In this document: positions 46,904 through 58,309 of the stretch, piece by piece
Position numbering within the stretch: position 1 is the stretch's first letter
Layout: every line of letters starts with the position of its first letter
Assembly (NCBI GenBank): GCA_027625915.1
Contig: JANTQA010000023.1
Location: 18,786,001-18,850,000, forward strand
Source: Anaeramoeba flamelloides
Taxonomy: Eukaryota > Metamonada > Anaeramoebidae
Direction of reading: 5' to 3'
DNA length: 64,000 nt
Notes under the pieces: generated by a model
What the model saw: the letters and a program-made list of their open reading frames with translations, nothing else
Databases searched by the model: none
Told to the model about the DNA's origin: nothing
Program-made: the position numbers and the translations under genes

Positions 46904-47232
46904 AAAAGAAAAAAAAAACATTGTGAAGGGGATCAAGATGAAGGAAAGGGAAGAAAAAACAAGAAAAAGAAAAAAATTTTGGAAAATTTGAAAAAATGAT
47001 TCGGATCCAAAAATTTGAAAATTTTTTTTACCTCGGAATATCATATCAAACGCTCAAAGCCGCTTCCAGTAACGTTATAAAGTATGCCAAAAAATTTGAA
47101 CATTAGTTTAATACTTCTAGATCTCAAGAGATAATAATTATATTTCCACGATGGTTTGATTCATATATCTCTTGTAAAGTTGAATTTTTGCAAGATGTCC
47201 TTAAAGTAAATGAATCTTTTTTTTTTTTATTA

Positions 47233-47429
47233 CAGTCAGTTTCACTTTTAAGGCACAAACTTTCAATGAAATTTAAGGCACAAAAAAATCTCAAATTAAA
47301 GCACAATTTTTTGGAATTTTAATTTTCACAAATTATTTTACTAGAATATGAATTTTGTGCTTTAATTTGAGATTTTTTTTGTGCCTTAAATTTCGTATAA
47401 AGTTTGTACCTTAAACGTGAAACTGACTG
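47233..47429. mobile_element. CAGTCAG MITE, well-preserved copy
   Basis: TA-flanked CAGTCAG...CTGACTG palindrome of 197 bp. Immediately left of it, on the minus strand, lies a short coding-like frame reading DSFTLRTSCKNSTLQEIYES, which may be a broken gene end. Confidence 0.85.
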
Positions 47430-49329
47430 TAAAAGAAAATTTTTTTAAAGTATTTGGGCCTTTTGAAAAAAATGTAAATACCATTTTACTTGTTATTTTC
47501 AGTAATGTTTCCAATAAAAAATCTTGTTGAACTTTTTTTGCTAAATGACAACCTAACAAGTTTTTAATTCCTTATTGTAGGTAATATTTTTTTTATTTAC
47601 ACTTGAAAAAGACTCATTTATTAATTTAAAAGAAGGTTGAGCAAAGGGTTTTTTTCAAATTCAAAATTTTTTTTTTATTCCAAATTTCTCTAATACTGTT
47701 ATTTTCCAAGTAATAAATGAAAAATTTTATTTCAGTTTCCCAAAATGAATATTAATTTTTACTGCTACAATCAAATTAGCAGAGTAAAAATTTAGTCTCA
47801 GAGTTAACTTTGGAAGTTTATTTTATTGTCTAAAAATATTATTTCTAAAAGATGTTGTAAAGATCTTATAGGTTTTACTACAACATATAAACCAGAAAAA
47901 TATTTTAAGATTTAAACTCAAACTTTTTATTTTTTAATTGGAAAATCTTTGTATGATTTGGTCTCTCAAAAAAACAAATTCCAAGATAATAATTTATAAA
48001 TGTCTTTATGAGTCAAAATTGTTATGATTTATTGTCATCTAATTTTTAATTAAATTGAACATCGTCATGAGAATCTTGATCGATTTTAAATTGATCGTAT
48101 TCGTGCAAAAAGTTCATCAACAACACACCGAATAATATAATAGTATATAATCTCATAATGAACATTTTATCTCTTTTTTTTATCCTTTTTGTTCAAAAGT
48201 AAATTTATTTTAAATTAAAATAAGACAAATTCAAAAAAACAAATCAAAGATCTCAATTTACATCATTGCAAGAAAAGGAAAATTTTTTGAAAAATAAATC
48301 TCTAAATTTTGTATTTTTGAAATACACTCATATAATAAACATTATTATACATAACCATTTTCAAAAAGGTTTACAACTTTATAAGATATTAATAGGAATT
48401 GAAAAAAAAATGAAATTTTTCTGTATTATTTTTTTCATTTTTAATTGTAAAAATTTTGAATTTTTTAATTGACTTAGTAGAGAGATAATTTTTAAGTATT
48501 TTTTTTAATAGTCTAAAAAGAAACATATTTTTCAATTTTAAAATGGCACAAAATATTTCAATCAGAAGATATTGCTAAATTTAATTGAAAATCTGATTTT
48601 TTATCTGTTTTTTGAATATTTTTTATCATTTTATTTTTTTCCATGTTTGAGTTTTTATATACATTCCCGATTGTTTTCTGCAAATTGCTTTAAAATTTAT
48701 TCTTTTTATCTTAAAGTTCAATCAAAAATTAATTCACCATAACTTATTTCATAAAAAAAATACCCTGAAAATTGGTGTTTTTTTCAAAAGTCGGTATTTT
48801 TGAAAATGGGTGTATTCAAATCTTCATGAGTTTAATAGCTATCCCTTTTTTATTACATAAAATTATTATAACTTTGAAAAAATAATTTATAAAAGAAAAA
48901 TAACTGAAATCCAATTTATAGTTTTGACTAACTTTAATTCTAGAATTTATTTTTTTCCTTGTATTGATCACGATCAATAAAATAATTTTTTCAAAAAAAA
49001 ATTATACATTTGCTAATTTTTCAATTTTTGATAACTTCACTTAAAATAAACACTATTGGTTAATAAAATATCTTGGATCAAAAATTATTTTTTTAGATAT
49101 TTTAACAATTAAAGTTAGAAAATTCAATTTTTTTCAGTTTCTATTAAGATTTTTTTCAAATATAAAATTAAAAAAATTGAATATTTTTTTTTCAGAGTTA
49201 AGAGGTTATAATCATATATTTTAAAATTATTTTAAATTTAATAAATACCTTTAAAACGGATAACTAATTATTTTGACGATTGAAGAATTATTTATTGATA
49301 CAAATTGAAAAAAATATTTTTTTTTTGAT

Positions 49330-49795
49330 TTTCCGTTAGGTTTTGCAGAATTTAAAAGAATAGAGTAAAATCAAAGATTTTTCTCTATTCTTTTGAATTC
49401 TGGAAAACCTAGGACACTTCCGTTAGGTTTTTTTTAATTTTTGAAATGAATAGAAAATTTAAATAAATTTTCTGTTTATTTCAAAAAGTAAAAAAAAACC
49501 TAGGACACTCTTGTTAGATTTTTTTTAATTGTAGATAAACAGAAAATTTTAATAAATTTTCGGTTTATTTAAAAAGCAAAAAAAACCGCTGTTAGCTTGT
49601 TTAGAATTTAAAAGAATTGAGTAAAATCTATGATTTTTCTCTATTCTTCTGAATTTTGAAAAACCCACGACACTCTACGGCACTCTACGCACACTACAGA
49701 CACTTTCGTTAGGTTTTCCTGAATAAGAAAGAATTGAATAAAAGTAAGATTTTTCTCTATTCTTATGAATTCTGTAAAACTGAATCATTCTAAGG
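49330..49795. repeat. Hairpin array (TTAGGTTTT family), best-preserved example
   Basis: Two hairpin types alternate. Type A: CCGTTAGGTTTTGCAGAATT to its inverse GAATTCTGGAAAACCTAGG, with an AAATCAAAGATTTTTCTCTA loop. Type B: TTAGGTTTTTTTTAATTTTT through AATAGAAAATTTAAATAAAT to AAAAAAAAACCTAGG. Units are joined by ACACTTCCG, ACACTCTTG and CGACACTCTACGGCACTC spacers. The order is A, B, B, A, A across about 465 bp. Confidence 0.85.
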
Positions 49796-50284
49796 CCACG
49801 GCAATAATTATCATAGAAATTTTTTATTCTCTGTTTCAGTTTTATTAGAGGAGTACAATTTTTTCAAAAGAGTTCCCTATTTTCTATCAAAGTAAATATC
49901 CCCAAGTTGAATTAAACAAAAAAATTATTCTTCAGTTTATTTGGAATTTTCAACCCCAAAAATACCTTTTTTTTCCTAGACTAGAGACTTTTCAAAGAAC
50001 TTTTGTTATTCTAACAACAATAAATACAATATCTTCATGAATTTAAAGTTCTGGAATTTTGATTAAATTGCCAATAAAACTTTTTAATAAAGATAAAAGG
50101 TTTGAGAATGGTGTAATTTTGTCTAACTTTTTTTTTTCAATTTTATTTTTTCAAGCGAGTGATGGTAGTTAATTACAATATAATATTTTGTTAAACTTTA
50201 ATATTTTTATTTATAATTGTGTTACAATTTATAAAATTATTTAATTTATTAAGTTTTTTTTATTTTAAAACAGAATTTGTAAAC

Positions 50285-50770
50285 ATTTTAAAATAATAAA
50301 CCCCAATTCGAAATCTTTAACACACCAAAATTCGAGCTGTGAAAAAAAAAAATCTATTTAATCGAATCTAGAAGAAATACCAAATTAGAACCAATCACCA
50401 ATTGAAATGTGAACAATTGTTTATAAATCATAACACTCACCAAATCATAAATAATTAATTATCAATACAAATAAATCAAGGGTGTGTTAAAAATTTTGGA
50501 GAGAGCAAAACAAAAAAATGCAAATTGGTAAATTTGTTTAAATTCTATTAGGAGTCTTGATCGATCAAATGGTTAGATACTACCAACTAATTTTATTTGA
50601 GTTATTCTATTTATAACAACTCAACTTCAACATAATATCAATTGTCAGAAAAAATTTTTTTGATCCAGTAGAAAGAAACAAGTTACATAATTCAAAAATA
50701 AAAATGAAAACAATCACAAAAACCAAAAGATGAAAAAAATGATTTTCATATTTTACAAGAATCAAATTTT
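50285..50770 (+). repeat. Dispersed repeat R1, copy 3, without MITE
   Basis: Colinear with 13118-13790 apart from the MITE: ATAAACCCCAATTCGAAATC, GAGAGAGCAAAACAA, TCGATCAAATGGTTAGATAC and the AAAATGAAAACAATCAC tail. It is the longest uninterrupted copy in the window. Confidence 0.75.
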
Positions 50771-51324
50771 ATTTCCAATTTGAATGAAATTGCATAATTG
50801 TGATTGTTTGGACTTCTTTATCTACGTAGAATTTTGAATTTTAGTATAGATGTAGTTTAAGAATTTTTTGTTAAAATTTAAAGATGCAAATTCTATATAA
50901 AAAAAATACAAATAATTTGTTTTGTGAAAATTCTTTTTAACAATTTAAGCCAATTTCTTAAATACTGATAACTCCAAAATAAAAAGATTCAAATTTTCAT
51001 TCAGCTTTCCCAAAAAAAATACACTTCTCACTAATTATTATAAAACATCAGAGGTCCCAATTTGAAAAGGAAATGAATAATATAAGCTTCTTTTCTGAAT
51101 TCAAAATTAAAAATTTTGGACAATTTATATAACTAAACTATCTTTCATAATAATTGGCCAATTAAAAATTAAATTTTAAATAAAAAAATTTTTAATAATT
51201 GAAGTTATCTATTATTATATAAAAAATTAGATTTTAATATTCAATACTATACTCACGAGATATTTATTTTTTGTCTAAAAATAAAAGAAAAAAAATAAAA
51301 AAAACTGTTAAATCAAAATTGGGC

Positions 51325-51635
51325 CATTTATTTTAAAAGAAGCATTACATAAAAAATCGAAAATTTAAAAAAGTAAAAAAACCCATTTATCTATTCTCCT
51401 TCCATTTGAATAACTAAATCTAATCTCTTTTTCATATTTGAAACCAAATTTTGCATTAATTCATCTGTTACTTCTTTCAAATTTTTCATTTTCATTTTCC
51501 ATTTTAACAAAACACTGTTGAAAAAATAAAAAAGAGAAAAAATAATTTATTTGCAAACTTTTCATTGTGAGAGGAAAAATTTCAAAATGATACAAAAGCA
51601 ATTCATTATTCAAATGTAAGATGGGCCATTTATTA
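51325..51635 (-). repeat. GGCCCA-bounded repeat with gene-like fragment, copy 2
   Basis: Inverted relative of 14951-15272, with TGGGCCATTTATT at both ends. On the minus strand it keeps TTTTTTCAACAG (acceptor-like) and a frame MKNLKEVTDELMQNL...RLDLVIQMEGE, ending at a premature TAG. Confidence 0.6.
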
Positions 51636-52674
51636 TGAAATGTAGTTTATTTGTTGAAGGTTAAATGAAAATTCTGTTCCATTTATTTTGAAACAAATAG
51701 TAATATCTTTAAATTTTATTTTTGATTATTACAATATAAAGCAGTGAAACAAATACTGGTATTGAAAAAAATCACGAGAAAGATTTTTAATTTTCAAAAT
51801 AATATAATTGATGTGATAATTTCTTTTATTTAAAATCAAATATTTTTTTTTAAGAATCAAAATTTGAAAATTATAACTCACCCACTTATTAGAATGGGGA
51901 CTAATGAAATTACACTTGTTCAAAATAACATTCAATCAATCATAAATAAAGAATTAAAATTATGATTGGTCAAATTAATAGCAAATTTTTAGAAAACCAG
52001 ATTGTTTTTCAAAAAATAAGTAGATCTACACAGGTTTTCAAACAATTAAATGAATGTTTTAGAGACACCTCTCTTTAATGGACTATAGGTAGGTTTATTA
52101 CTCTGATCATAAAAAATTTGGTTATTTTTCAAAAAAGGGATTTATTTTGAAATTAGAAGTTACACATCAATTTCCCTAAGATTTATAAATAAATAAATTT
52201 TCGGGAATTATTATTTCCACTATTTTTTTCAATACTATTTAAAAAATTTTAACAATCTCAAAACCAATAGGGTGAATCAAGAATCAATGAAACAAAGAAA
52301 ATTGGTCAAAAGATAGTCCCCTTAAAAGGTTTATTTCCAAGTTTCTTAAGGTTAAAATTATTTTTCGGAAAAACAATAAATATTCGAAAGACTAAACCTA
52401 CAAAAGTTTTCAAAAAACAGTGTTACACTTGGCTATTGGTGAAACTAAGAAGAAAATTTTCATTTTTATATTTTAAGTATTTTGAGAACCATTTGATAAA
52501 ATCACGATTTATTAAAATTAATTATGATGAAATATTATCTATGTAGTTCTTACACTATTTTTATAATAATCGTCAATTGTCAAAAAAAAGTGTTTTTCTT
52601 GTTTATGAACGATAAAATATTTATTTTTATTAACTTGTGAAATAATTATTTGTAAAAATAATTGCATACCTTGT

Positions 52675-55600
52675 ATGTTCTCAAAAATTCAAAACCAAAA
52701 TCTCAAAACACCAGGCTTAAGTACAGACACAAAACTTCCACAGATAGTGGTTGACATTCTTTGGAGGAAAGGGCAAGGTCTGAAGACTAGCACGATCAAA
52801 ACGACAACACCCCTAACAACCCAAAAAATACAGAACTTATTTCAAAATTATACTGAGGAGCCAAAAACACTTCTCAGGATCTCGCACAATTTAAAGAACC
52901 TTGGACATTTCATTTTGGGTGTGCCGTTTCGTATCGACCAAAAGAACCAAGACAAAATCAAAGAAAAGTCTTATTATGTAGTAAATGCTCAAGAAAATAC
53001 AGACATTGACCTCTGGATCTTATTGGGCGAAAGAAACAAAACAAAAGTCAAAGAGAACAATTACCATCTCATTAATAAAGACGAAGTTTATACGAAGAAA
53101 TTGAATACAATTGGATTGAGATTTTTGTATCAAACCAAAGGAGTCAAAATTGGGTTTAATTATACGCTCACACAATTGACAAAAACACTAAAGCAAAAAT
53201 TTACCTTAACCAACCCTGTCATGAGGTTTCGAAATGAATCAAGGGAATTAGTCGAGGTCATAAGAATAATTGATGATAAAACATACAATAATTATAAACT
53301 AAAAACAAAATCAAGGCAGGAAGGAAAACAACAATCCGATTCAAAGAAAATAAGTACGGAACTAATCAATCGTTTATACCATAGAAGACACACCAAAACA
53401 GGAAACACAGTAGACCAAAATATCAAAGTAACAACCAAGACGAAAATACCAAACAAAAAAAAATTCTTTTTATCACAAAATACAAACATTAAACATCGTG
53501 GAACTAACAATTATACAAACATAAATTGTCAGTCTGAAAGCAACTCAGCAACAACTGTTAACAAAAAAAAAGTTCAATATTTCCACGCTGAAAAGATCCA
53601 AAACGATCAAATTCCTCATGTTGTATTCACAAATGAAATTTTCGATGAGTCAAGAAAAATTAAACATAATGCCGAACAAATTAAAGATATAAAAAAGAAA
53701 ATTGAAAAAATTAAAGATTTGAAAACCAGTCTTGATAGTCTGAGTAATTATCTTTTAATCCAATCCAAAATACTTGATCCAAATCTTAGATCAAAATCAA
53801 AAAAAATGATTGCCAAATCTCAAGATCACATCCATACAATAAGATCTGATCAAAAGATAATTGAGAGGAAAAATAACAAAAACTGCAAAAAAGCAAATTA
53901 TTCTGATCTGTCTAAAGATGGGATTTTATTTGTCCATAAAATCTGTTTTCTTATGGATTCCTCTTTACCAAATTTTCAAGATTTACAACAGCTAATAATG
54001 AAAAAAATTCATCAAATCATTCAAATTTTAAAAGGATCAACAGTTTCATTCGAATATGCTTTTATAACTTACACCTCAAAAATTTCCCCTAATAAAAAAA
54101 TTTATATCAAACATTTTTTTTCAGATAAATGGATTACAAAAACTGTACAAAAAGACATGTTTTTTACTCTTTCAGATGCTTTACAGACAATAAAAAATTT
54201 TTCATGGGAAAATGGCAAATTCTCAACAATTCTACACTTTTGTGATACCCTGAATAAAAATGTATCAGTCCGAAAAAAGAATTTTCGAGATATTAAAACT
54301 TTAAGAAAAAAAAATATACGTTATTATGTTATCGAGATCTCAAAGAAAGAAAAAAAGAAAGACGATTATTTTTTTTTTGGAATTGAAAATATATATAACC
54401 ATGAAAAGAGAAATCCAATTCATTATAGAAATTACTTTAACTTGAAAAATGTGAAACCTACTACTACATCCATTACTTCAATTAATTATAATAAAGCGGT
54501 CAGTGAAGGTGATATTGTGAAAGGACCCAAAGAAGAAGAAGAAGAAGAAGAAGAAGAAGAAGAAGAAGAACAAAATGAAAAGGAAAAGGAAAAAGAAGAA
54601 AATGAAAAGAAAAAAGAAGAAGAAGAAAAAGAACAAAATGAAAAAGAAAAGGAAAAAGAGGAAGAAGAAAAAAAAAATAACAAAGTAATGGAAAACACAA
54701 AACAAGATAAAAGTGAAATGGAAAATGATAAAAAACAATTTAAAGAATTACTTGAAAGTGTAGATCATAATAAGAATAAAAACAAAAATATTAATAGAAA
54801 CAGAAATCTTCAGGGCCTTAATAAAAATACAAAAAAAAAAAATGGATATAAGAATGTGAATAATTACCCTGATAATAACAAGATAATTGAACAAAATATA
54901 AATAAAGTGAAGGAAATTTTTTTAGATTTTAATAATTTTAATGATTTGTGGGATGAAATATTTATCTATATTGCTGAGCAAACCAAAAAGTATTCTAATT
55001 TGAATGGGATTATTAATTCAGATCTTACAATAAAGCCAATGAAAAAAAATAATAAAACTATTAATAAGAAAAAAATTATGAAAAGTGCCCTGAAATATTT
55101 AAAGTATTATTATCGAGATGTTTTTCATGATTTAAATCCAATAAGACCCATGGAAACTTATACCTTTCGTGAAAGGGTTGATTGTTTTTATTATTGTTAT
55201 AATGGGGAAAAAGACGGAAGCCAGTTAAAATTGAAAAGAAAAGAAATGAAAGTTTATCTTTTACCATATTGTTATCAAAGAACAGAAAGTAATGACATAT
55301 TCTTATTACAACTTGAAAATGGGAAAAAAATGATTGCAAAGATCAATTTAAAAATTGACAAAAAATATTCTGGTGTTGAAAAATTTAATCAATATAAAAT
55401 GAAAGTCAAAAATCATTCAAAAAAAATACAATATAGCAAAGAATGGAATAAATTAAATCCACAATACTCTATCACCTTTCTAAATAAAATGATTATAAGA
55501 TTTAAAACACAAAGAAGTCCACATTATGATTATATATTGACAGCAGAACCATTTTGGGAAGATATTAATTGGGAAAACTATAAATGGTTTTCATTAAAGA

Positions 55601-56064
55601 TGAAAGAAAATGAAATATATCATGAAAAAATTGAGGAATTGAACGCTTTTGAACATTATTTTTTCATGAGAACGAATAAAAAAATGTTTATAAAATGTAA
55701 AAAGGGGGCAGACTTAACTCATAAAACCAAAGGTGGAATCTATTCATCAAAAATTTTTACAAAGGATCACTACAGGAGAAAAAAAAGAAAACTAAAACTA
55801 AAAACCTTTGAAGAATTCTTTAAAAGAAAACATAAATGTAATCGTTTATGTAAAAAATTAAAATTATCCAATTCGCAAACAGATCTCCAAACCATTCAAG
55901 TGAAAAAATTAAAACAAGGAGAAAAAAAACATTTAAATCGATATTCGATTTGTAAAAATATTTTTTGTTGTGAAAAAGTTTCATTTACATTTAAACAATA
56001 CCTAAATAATCCTAATAAAGAATGTTTCGATTGCCGTTCTGTATCTAGAATAAAATTAAAATAA
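52675..56064 (+). CDS. vWA domain plus alpha-kinase-like protein (1129 aa), probably catalytically impaired
   Basis: Alpha-kinases (MHCK/vwkA/eEF2K family) are atypical Ser/Thr kinases; vwkA-type members pair them with a von Willebrand A domain. Single exon from the ATG at 52675, TAA stop. Residues 1-410 are a basic, low-complexity region. A vWA-like domain spans about 415-560: FVHKICFLMDSSLPNF carries a partial MIDAS (DxS kept, last Ser is Pro), and SFEYAFITYTSK gives a later strand. A Glu/Lys run (about 618-690) separates it from the kinase-like part (about 810-1090): MIAKINLK keeps the ATP-site Lys, ILTAEPFWED matches the hinge EP motif, LNAFEHYFF matches the FSHF helix, and HKCNRLCKKLKL matches the zinc-binding H-C-x3-C end. 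The expected D-x-Q-G and TDP acidic catalytic motifs are replaced by IKCKKGADLTHKTKGG, suggesting a pseudokinase. Antisense Phe/Ser-rich frames are shadows. Confidence 0.75.
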   Translation: MFSKIQNQNLKTPGLSTDTKLPQIVVDILWRKGQGLKTSTIKTTTPLTTQKIQNLFQNYTEEPKTLLRISHNLKNLGHFILGVPFRIDQKNQDKIKEKSYYVVNAQENTDIDLWILLGERNKTKVKENNYHLINKDEVYTKKLNTIGLRFLYQTKGVKIGFNYTLTQLTKTLKQKFTLTNPVMRFRNESRELVEVIRIIDDKTYNNYKLKTKSRQEGKQQSDSKKISTELINRLYHRRHTKTGNTVDQNIKVTTKTKIPNKKKFFLSQNTNIKHRGTNNYTNINCQSESNSATTVNKKKVQYFHAEKIQNDQIPHVVFTNEIFDESRKIKHNAEQIKDIKKKIEKIKDLKTSLDSLSNYLLIQSKILDPNLRSKSKKMIAKSQDHIHTIRSDQKIIERKNNKNCKKANYSDLSKDGILFVHKICFLMDSSLPNFQDLQQLIMKKIHQIIQILKGSTVSFEYAFITYTSKISPNKKIYIKHFFSDKWITKTVQKDMFFTLSDALQTIKNFSWENGKFSTILHFCDTLNKNVSVRKKNFRDIKTLRKKNIRYYVIEISKKEKKKDDYFFFGIENIYNHEKRNPIHYRNYFNLKNVKPTTTSITSINYNKAVSEGDIVKGPKEEEEEEEEEEEEEQNEKEKEKEENEKKKEEEEKEQNEKEKEKEEEEKKNNKVMENTKQDKSEMENDKKQFKELLESVDHNKNKNKNINRNRNLQGLNKNTKKKNGYKNVNNYPDNNKIIEQNINKVKEIFLDFNNFNDLWDEIFIYIAEQTKKYSNLNGIINSDLTIKPMKKNNKTINKKKIMKSALKYLKYYYRDVFHDLNPIRPMETYTFRERVDCFYYCYNGEKDGSQLKLKRKEMKVYLLPYCYQRTESNDIFLLQLENGKKMIAKINLKIDKKYSGVEKFNQYKMKVKNHSKKIQYSKEWNKLNPQYSITFLNKMIIRFKTQRSPHYDYILTAEPFWEDINWENYKWFSLKMKENEIYHEKIEELNAFEHYFFMRTNKKMFIKCKKGADLTHKTKGGIYSSKIFTKDHYRRKKRKLKLKTFEEFFKRKHKCNRLCKKLKLSNSQTDLQTIQVKKLKQGEKKHLNRYSICKNIFCCEKVSFTFKQYLNNPNKECFDCRSVSRIKLK

Positions 56065-56309
56065 TTTTTTTTCAAATTATTATAAAGATTATGTTTTTTG
56101 GATTTTTTTTTTTTTCTAATGAAAAGATCTAAATTTTTTATTATTTTGTCTCAATCAGAAAATTTTTTGACCTTTTATTAATTTATTGAGAGAAAGGAGA
56201 TATAAACGAAAATTTTATCATCTAGAATAGAAAAATAATTAGATAATAATGTATAATATTTTAGTTAATAATTTCATATATAGGATCAAATTGAAAAATT
56301 TTTGACTTT

Positions 56310-56610
56310 ATTTCGGTTTTTTTTCGAGTATTAGGAGGTATTGAGAAAAATATTTGATTTCTCTCTATTCTTTTGAATTCTTGAAAAGCGAAAGTAAGTT
56401 TTCTTGAGTTTTCTATTTATTTGGAAAATCTATTGATGTTCTAGGTTTATTTTACTTTAGAAATAAAATAGAAAACCTCAAAAAAACCTAGAACACTCAA
56501 AAAATAAAACCAGAAAACTCCAAGAAAACCACAGTTAGGTTATTATTTATGGGAAAAAAATTTTTCTATTCTTTTAAATTAATCAACCCTAGGTACTAGA
56601 TGGTACTTCA
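56310..56610. repeat. Hairpin array (TTAGGTTTT family), degraded
   Basis: It includes TTGATTTCTCTATTCTTTTG with ATTCTTGAAAAGCGAAAG, a B-type unit AAATAAAATAGAAAACCTC, and CACAGTTAGG spacers. The order of motifs matches the other arrays, but stems carry many mismatches. Confidence 0.55.
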
Positions 56611-57854
56611 AAGAACTTAATCCAAAAGTGGGGGTAATGGATATCTATATCTATATCTATCTATCTAAACTATTTTTCAGTCAAAGGGGCCCAGTTATAG
56701 TGGGTAAAATACACGTGTTCAAAGGGATTGCATAGATATTAGAAGAAAAACTTTTAATTTGGGATTGTCAAAATCGAATTCATTTTTTCACAATTTTCTA
56801 ATCCTTTTTGTTTTTTTTTTCGATTTTTTTTTTAAAAACGTAATTCATTTGCAAAAAATTTTTTTATTGCATAGATCTATAGTCACTTGGTAAAAACGTG
56901 TTATTCTAATGTCATTGAAACCATGTAAAGATTGTTGAGAAATCTATTGATTTCTATAGCAATTCAATTCGATCTTTGATCTTGATATTTGTTTAATAAA
57001 TGTGAAAAATTTTCACTTCATTTTCATTTCCTTTTTCAAATAGAGACCACAAATACCAACAAACTTCGTTTGGGGGCTTAATTTCTAAAAGAAAAGTATG
57101 AAAAATGAAGTGAAAAATGTTTGATATTTATTATTCAAATACCAGTAGAAGTTTAAAACGAACATCGTTGTTTTTCTCAATAGGGCCCTAAGAATTTGAG
57201 TTTTTCAATTTTTTTGAAAAGCTATTGATTAATTAGTTTTCTTTCAGACATATATCAACATTTCTTTGAGGTGTATTATTCTGTTTATTTCTTATTTGTT
57301 CTTCAAAGGTCAATGTAATAAAATAAATGATATTTGAAAAAAACGTTGGGCCACTTTGACTGAAACAGAGTTTATATATATATATATATATATATACTGG
57401 ATTTCAAAATTTTTGACTCGCTTTATAATGTTAACAGAAGTTTTTTTGAGGGTTTATTATAGTATTTTTCACAGCAAATATTCTCAAATGATTGGATGAG
57501 AATCATTTTTTCTAATTTTGTAAAACTAAATTGTACCTCTTCAAATTTTTCTTTTTCTTTTTTTTTTTTTGATTTTTTTTTAAAAAAAATATTTCTAGTT
57601 TATAGAACTTTATATTAAAATAGTAATTTTTTTAGAATTAAGATAAACGACCTATAAAGTTATGAGAAACATTTACAGAGAGGATAAATAATTTTTTTGC
57701 AATTTATCATTGTGAATAAGTTTTGGGTAATTATAAAAAATTGTGTTAGTCAAAATTTGTTTTCGGTTATATAAATAGTAAATATTAGCAAAATGAGTTT
57801 TGATCAAGGTATTATTTTATGAACAAATCTTACATTTCAAAAAAAACGAGGACA

Positions 57855-58116
57855 CCCTAACAAAAAAAAGTTTTTTATAACATGTTATAAATGTGTTATA
57901 AAGGTGTTATAACTGTTTAAAATGTTTTATATTTTTATCATAACAACTTTTAAAACATAAACATTTGTTATAAAATGTGTTATAAAATTTGTAACATTTT
58001 ATAAACCTGTTAAAAGAATATTTTTTGAAAAAATTTTGAAAAAATCATCATATAAAAGGAAATTTTGTTCTAAAAATGTTATATAAATGTTATAAAAAAA
58101 GTTTTTTTAATTAGGG
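57855..58116. mobile_element. Small foldback element with TGTTATAA repeats, 262 bp
   Basis: It starts CCCTAACAAAAAAAAGTTTT and ends in the inverse AAAAGTTTTTTTAATTAGGG. Inside, TGTTATAA and its variants recur about ten times in both orientations, giving many alternative foldings. Non-coding. Confidence 0.7.
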
Positions 58117-58309
58117 CATTATCTATTAAAATTTTCAAGAAAAATATTATTTCGTTGCATTTCAACCCTTTGGAATTGATTGGTAGCACTAAAAGAATAA
58201 AAATTGAATTTTAATTGTACACTTGACGAAAAATATTAATTTTTAATAATTCGATTATATTTAAAGATCAACTTGATTATTGTTGAAAAGTCCAAAAAAA
58301 AATAATTGT

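Larger units (their letters stand above)
42861..52674. other. 10-kb gene-free span of transposon remains
   Basis: In order it holds a hairpin unit (43018-43125), two decayed reverse transcriptases on the minus strand (43640-44340 and 45296-46700), an old MITE (44513-44707), hairpin arrays (45020-45300, 49330-49795), two MITEs (46112-46309, 47233-47429), a 40-bp poly-A run (about 46870-46910), R1 (50285-50770), the GGCCCA repeat copy (51325-51635) and an R3 relative (51750-52160). No intact gene was seen. Confidence 0.6.

Noticed and set aside
46861-46918. Poly-A run as possible LINE 3' tail
   Set aside because: Homopolymer A/T tracts are common throughout the window and this one is not adjacent to a coherent element end.
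54478-54738. Antisense Phe- and Ser-rich frames opposite the kinase-like gene
   Set aside because: They mirror the GAA-repeat Glu tract on the coding strand.
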